From: Candidatus Dojkabacteria bacterium UBA5209
GTDB lineage: Bacteria; Patescibacteriota; Dojkabacteria; SC72
Length of the DNA stretch: 8,744 nt
Direction: 5' to 3'
Assembly (NCBI GenBank): GCA_002412645.1
Contig: DHVL01000035.1
Span: 1 to 8,744 of the forward strand
Part shown: positions 6,364 to 8,744 of the stretch, in pieces
How the letters are laid out: each line of letters begins with the position of its first letter
Position numbering within the stretch: the stretch's first letter is position 1
The notes under the pieces: generated by a model
The model's database searches: none
Told to the model about the DNA's origin: nothing
Seen by the model: the letters and a program-made list of their open reading frames with translations, nothing else
Translations under genes and position numbers: made by a program

Positions 6364-7362
6364 TTATCTAAGATATTTTTGTACATTCTGATTATGCTCA
6401 TCTAGAGTTCTTGCAAAGTGTACATTACCATTAGTGTCGTGTATGTAGTAGTAGTATGTATTAGGTTTAGGATTTCTTACTGCATTAATTGCAGCTAATC
6501 CTGGATTACATATTGGAGTAGGTGGATATCCCTGGTATTTGTATGTGTTGTATGGATTGTCATTTTGCTTGTCTGCTTGTGTAATTGGTGATTTCCAATC
6601 TCTCTTAGGGTAAAGGAGTGTAGCATCTATCTGTAGTAACCATCCTTCTTTGTATCTTCTCTGTATTATATCAGCTATCATTGGTCTGTCTTCTGATGTA
6701 TATCCTTCTCTTTCTACCATACTTGCAACTATGATATCTTCATATGTATCTGTAAAGCCTACTCTGTTTCGGAAATTTGTTAACATTACCCCTATGACTT
6801 CTTGAGCATTAGCATTTACAGAAAAAGAGTACTTATCTGGGTAAAGGTATCCTTCTAAATCAGTTAGTTCGTAAGGAATACCAAAGGTTGTAATGTAAGT
6901 ACTATCTGTTGTTAAGGAAAGGAATTCTGAAGAGGAGAAACTAGTACCATTAGATTTAGTAAACTCCTGTTCTATTATATTTGCTATCTCATCTTTTCTT
7001 AAACCTTCAGGTATTGTTACCCATACTGCTTGTTCTTGAGATGATTGTATTACAGATGCTATTTCCTTTATATTCAAGTTCTTAGGTATTTCATATATAC
7101 CTGCTTGAATCTTAGGAACTAAATTGTTTAATTTCATATATACCTCAAAGTATTTACTCCAATTCTCCTTTAGAACTCCACTCTCTGTTAATTTTGTAAT
7201 TATAGAGTCTAATGCAGCTCCCTGTTCTATTTCAAACGTTACTCTTTCACTACTATCACTATTTGGTGTTTCAATTGTTGTATCGTAGTGTTTCTTTATT
7301 AAGAATGTACCTATTACTACAGTAAGTAGTGCTAAGAAGAATATTTTAATTATGCTTTTCAT
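6364..7362 (-). CDS. mltG: Endolytic peptidoglycan transglycosylase MltG (YceG-like)
   Basis: MltG cleaves nascent glycan strands within the chain at the outer face of the cytoplasmic membrane and is thought to set glycan length. The 332-residue product has an N-terminal TM helix (about 4-22), then a LysM-like region (about 40-105) with TFEIEQGAALDSI and IQAGIYEIP. The YceG catalytic domain contains VTIPEGLRKDEIA (115-127), LEGYLYPDKY (169-178), IVASMVEREG (211-220), LLQIDATLLYP (242-252), YNTYKYQGYPPTPICNPG (271-288) and a typical C-terminus (YYYYIHDTNGNVHFART). E217 aligns with the catalytic Glu of the E. coli enzyme (E218). The length is close to E. coli MltG (340). The ATG lies within the 3' end of ruvX (17 nt overlap), so it is probably translationally coupled. 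The ruvX-mltG pairing is also seen in other bacteria, and the LCP gene next door adds a second wall enzyme. Confidence 0.95.
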   Translation of the reverse strand: MKSIIKIFFLALLTVVIGTFLIKKHYDTTIETPNSDSSERVTFEIEQGAALDSIITKLTESGVLKENWSKYFEVYMKLNNLVPKIQAGIYEIPKNLNIKEIASVIQSSQEQAVWVTIPEGLRKDEIANIIEQEFTKSNGTSFSSSEFLSLTTDSTYITTFGIPYELTDLEGYLYPDKYSFSVNANAQEVIGVMLTNFRNRVGFTDTYEDIIVASMVEREGYTSEDRPMIADIIQRRYKEGWLLQIDATLLYPKRDWKSPITQADKQNDNPYNTYKYQGYPPTPICNPGLAAINAVRNPKPNTYYYYIHDTNGNVHFARTLDEHNQNVQKYLR

Positions 7363-7798
7363 TTTTATTAGGTTCTGAATTTAAGAATTCTTGCAAGAAT
7401 ACCGTAGCAGCTATTTTATCAATTTTATGTCTTGAAGATTTTATATTCTGTCCTAGGGATAGTAGCATATTTTGAGCCTCAGTTGTAGAATATGATTCGT
7501 CTTGGTAAACGATTGGTAAAGTAGTTTGTTTAGAAAGCTTCTCTTTAAACCTTTCTATCTTTTTAACAGTACTGTTATCATCTTTGTCAAATTTCTGAGG
7601 TTTACCTAAAAGTATTGTTTTAACACGATTCTCATCTAGTATATTTAATATATCTTCTATTAAAGAGTCTATATTTCTTTTCTTTGTTATTTCTAATACT
7701 TCTAGAGGTGTTGCGAGTATACCCTTTGAGTCAGAGATTGCTAATCCAATTCTTTTGTCACCATAGTCGATGGCTAAAATGGGTTTTTCTGTTTGCAT
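7346..7798 (-). CDS. ruvX: RuvX/YqgF family RNase H-fold nuclease (pre-16S rRNA maturation / Holliday junction resolvase-like)
   Basis: The 150-residue protein shows the family signature ILAIDYGDKRIGLAISD near the N-terminus (7-23), TILLGKPQKFD at 61-71, YQDESYSTTEAQNML at 98-112 and SRHKIDKIAATVFLQEFL at 122-139. The acidic residues expected in the RNase H-fold active site are present: D11, E101 and D127. Family members process the 5' end of 16S rRNA and have been linked to Holliday junction resolution; RNA maturation is the better supported role. The common DER motif reads DES here (100-102), which keeps the acidic residue and loses the Arg. The length is typical for the family (about 140-150). 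It starts 4 nt after alaS without a Shine-Dalgarno and overlaps mltG by 17 nt at its end. It also fits an RNA/translation theme with alaS. Confidence 0.94.
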   Translation of the reverse strand: MQTEKPILAIDYGDKRIGLAISDSKGILATPLEVLEITKKRNIDSLIEDILNILDENRVKTILLGKPQKFDKDDNSTVKKIERFKEKLSKQTTLPIVYQDESYSTTEAQNMLLSLGQNIKSSRHKIDKIAATVFLQEFLNSEPNKNEKHN

Positions 7799-7802
7799 AT
7801 AT

Positions 7803-8744
7803 TTATTCTAATACAGCTTTTATTCTCTTGATACCCGACCCTATATTTTCCTGTTTTAATATTCTAAATATTCCTAATTCTTTTGTATTTTCTACATGAG
7901 GACCATTACAAATTTCCATGGAGTAGGGGTTAGATTGATCTCCTACACAGTATATCTTTACATTCTCTCCATATTTTTCTTCAAATGCAGCAAAAGGTAC
8001 TAGTTTAAGAGCTTCATCTTTGGGATATTCTTTAAAAGAAACTTCTAAACCATCCTGTATTGATTTGTTAACAATATCTTCTACCTGTTTAACTTGTTCT
8101 TCTGTTAGCTTCTCTTTATTTGGAAAGTCTAACCTTAATCTCTCTGGTGTAATATTACTACCTTTTTGATATACATGATCTCCTAGTACTTTTCTTAATG
8201 CAGCAAGTAGTAGGTGTGTAGCAGTATGGTATTTAATTGTCATTTCTGAAGTATCTGACAAACCACCTTTAAACATACCAGCTGAGGCTGTTCTAGATTT
8301 CTCCTGATGCTGTTTTTGTGCTTGCTCAAAAGATTCTCTATTTTCTATACCTAAACCTTTTTCTTCTAATATCTCTTCCGTTACTTCTAGTGGTACCCCA
8401 TATGTTTCGTAAAGTTGAAATGCCTTTGTACCATCAATATGACCTTCTTCTTTTAGAGACTTTTCTAATTCTTTAAGACCGTGTTCTAATGTTTTATTAA
8501 ATTTCCTTTCCTCCTCTTCGATTACTTCCAATATATATTCTCTTTTCTCTATTAGTTGAGGCCATATGTTTCTAAATTGGGAGATACAGATATCTGCAAT
8601 CTCTCTTGTAAACTCTCTTCCTATTTCTAACTTTCTTCCATGCCTTACTGCTCTCCTTATCAATCTTCTTAGTATATATCCCTGTTGAGAGTTAGAGGGA
8701 ATGACACCATCCATTACAATCCATGTTGCTGCTTTAATATGATC
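7803..8744 (-). CDS. alaS: Alanyl-tRNA synthetase, C-terminal part (5' end beyond the window); compact form
   Basis: AlaRS charges tRNA-Ala and hydrolyses mischarged Ser/Gly-tRNA. The frame is open to the window's right edge, giving 313 codons. Residues are numbered from the edge. The part seen starts in the class II tRNA-recognition region: DHIKAATWIVMDGVIPSN, then GYILRRLIRRAVRHG (22-36). It continues through a helical region to about 155 and then enters the editing domain. There HTATH (173-177) and CNGPH (279-283) supply the zinc ligands; the usual CGGTH/CGGPH reads CNGPH but keeps Cys and His. The protein stops at GSGIKRIKAVLE, immediately after the editing domain, so the dimerisation/C-Ala region of classic AlaRS is missing. 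The step from FEQAQKQHQEKSRTA to MFKGGLSDTSE and then the HTATH motif also leaves no room for the usual beta-barrel segment. An ATG at 8714 exists but is internal, because conserved sequence continues upstream. It is the first visible gene of the operon. Confidence 0.95.
   Translation of the reverse strand, partial: DHIKAATWIVMDGVIPSNSQQGYILRRLIRRAVRHGRKLEIGREFTREIADICISQFRNIWPQLIEKREYILEVIEEEERKFNKTLEHGLKELEKSLKEEGHIDGTKAFQLYETYGVPLEVTEEILEEKGLGIENRESFEQAQKQHQEKSRTASAGMFKGGLSDTSEMTIKYHTATHLLLAALRKVLGDHVYQKGSNITPERLRLDFPNKEKLTEEQVKQVEDIVNKSIQDGLEVSFKEYPKDEALKLVPFAAFEEKYGENVKIYCVGDQSNPYSMEICNGPHVENTKELGIFRILKQENIGSGIKRIKAVLE

Noticed and set aside
1..8744. tRNA, rRNA, riboswitch, CRISPR, insertion sequence, toxin-antitoxin or phage defence genes
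   Set aside because: No cloverleaf, spaced direct repeats, transposase motifs, terminal inverted repeats or defence-type enzyme motifs were found; nearly all sequence is explained by the listed genes.

Overview
The window looks like chromosomal DNA from a low-GC (roughly one third by eye) member of the Candidate Phyla Radiation (Patescibacteria). Dojkabacteria/WS6 or a related lineage is a guess from general style, not a test. The reasons are a stripped-down alanyl-tRNA synthetase, housekeeping genes packed with 4-17 nt gaps or short overlaps, near absence of Shine-Dalgarno sequences, and several single-pass envelope proteins of unknown role. All ten gene ends present are TAA, Trp is encoded by TGG and no in-frame TGA appears, so the ordinary bacterial code fits.

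Right-hand block (4003-8744, minus strand, transcribed right to left): alaS (3' part only), ruvX, mltG, an LCP-family (LytR-CpsA-Psr) gene and holA. The genes are 4 nt apart, overlapping by 17 nt, 17 nt apart and 4 nt apart, which points to one operon. It mixes translation (AlaRS), the RuvX/YqgF RNase H-fold nuclease, replication (clamp-loader delta) and cell-wall work (peptidoglycan lytic transglycosylase, and attachment of glycopolymers to the wall). The operon's promoter lies outside the window.

Middle block (1388-3921): two small plus-strand genes for single-pass anchored proteins with an Ig-like (cadherin/dystroglycan type) and a fibronectin-III-like domain. They converge, with a 20 bp tail-to-tail overlap, on a large minus-strand gene. 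That gene encodes a DUF11 surface protein with a Cys-rich N-terminal ectodomain, an acidic linker, a Thr/Pro stalk, a TPATG motif, a second membrane segment and a cytoplasmic tail. Its promoter can be read in the 81 bp gap after holA. All three predicted products face outward and carry beta-sandwich-type domains, so a surface or adhesion module is possible but unproven.

Left block (1-1293, minus strand): rpsT (ribosomal protein S20), then a four-TM membrane protein whose start lies inside the rpsT 3' end, then a single-TM protein that runs off the left edge. A strong promoter (TTTACA-17-TATAAT) drives this set. The 94 bp divergent region also holds a plus-strand extended -10 promoter placed so that transcription would begin at the ATG of the Ig-like gene, that is, as a leaderless mRNA.

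No tRNA, rRNA, CRISPR array, transposon or phage gene was seen, and no gene-free stretch reaches 300 bases. The points most worth following are the surface-protein group, the unknown membrane pair co-transcribed with rpsT, the leaderless divergent promoter and the reduced AlaRS.
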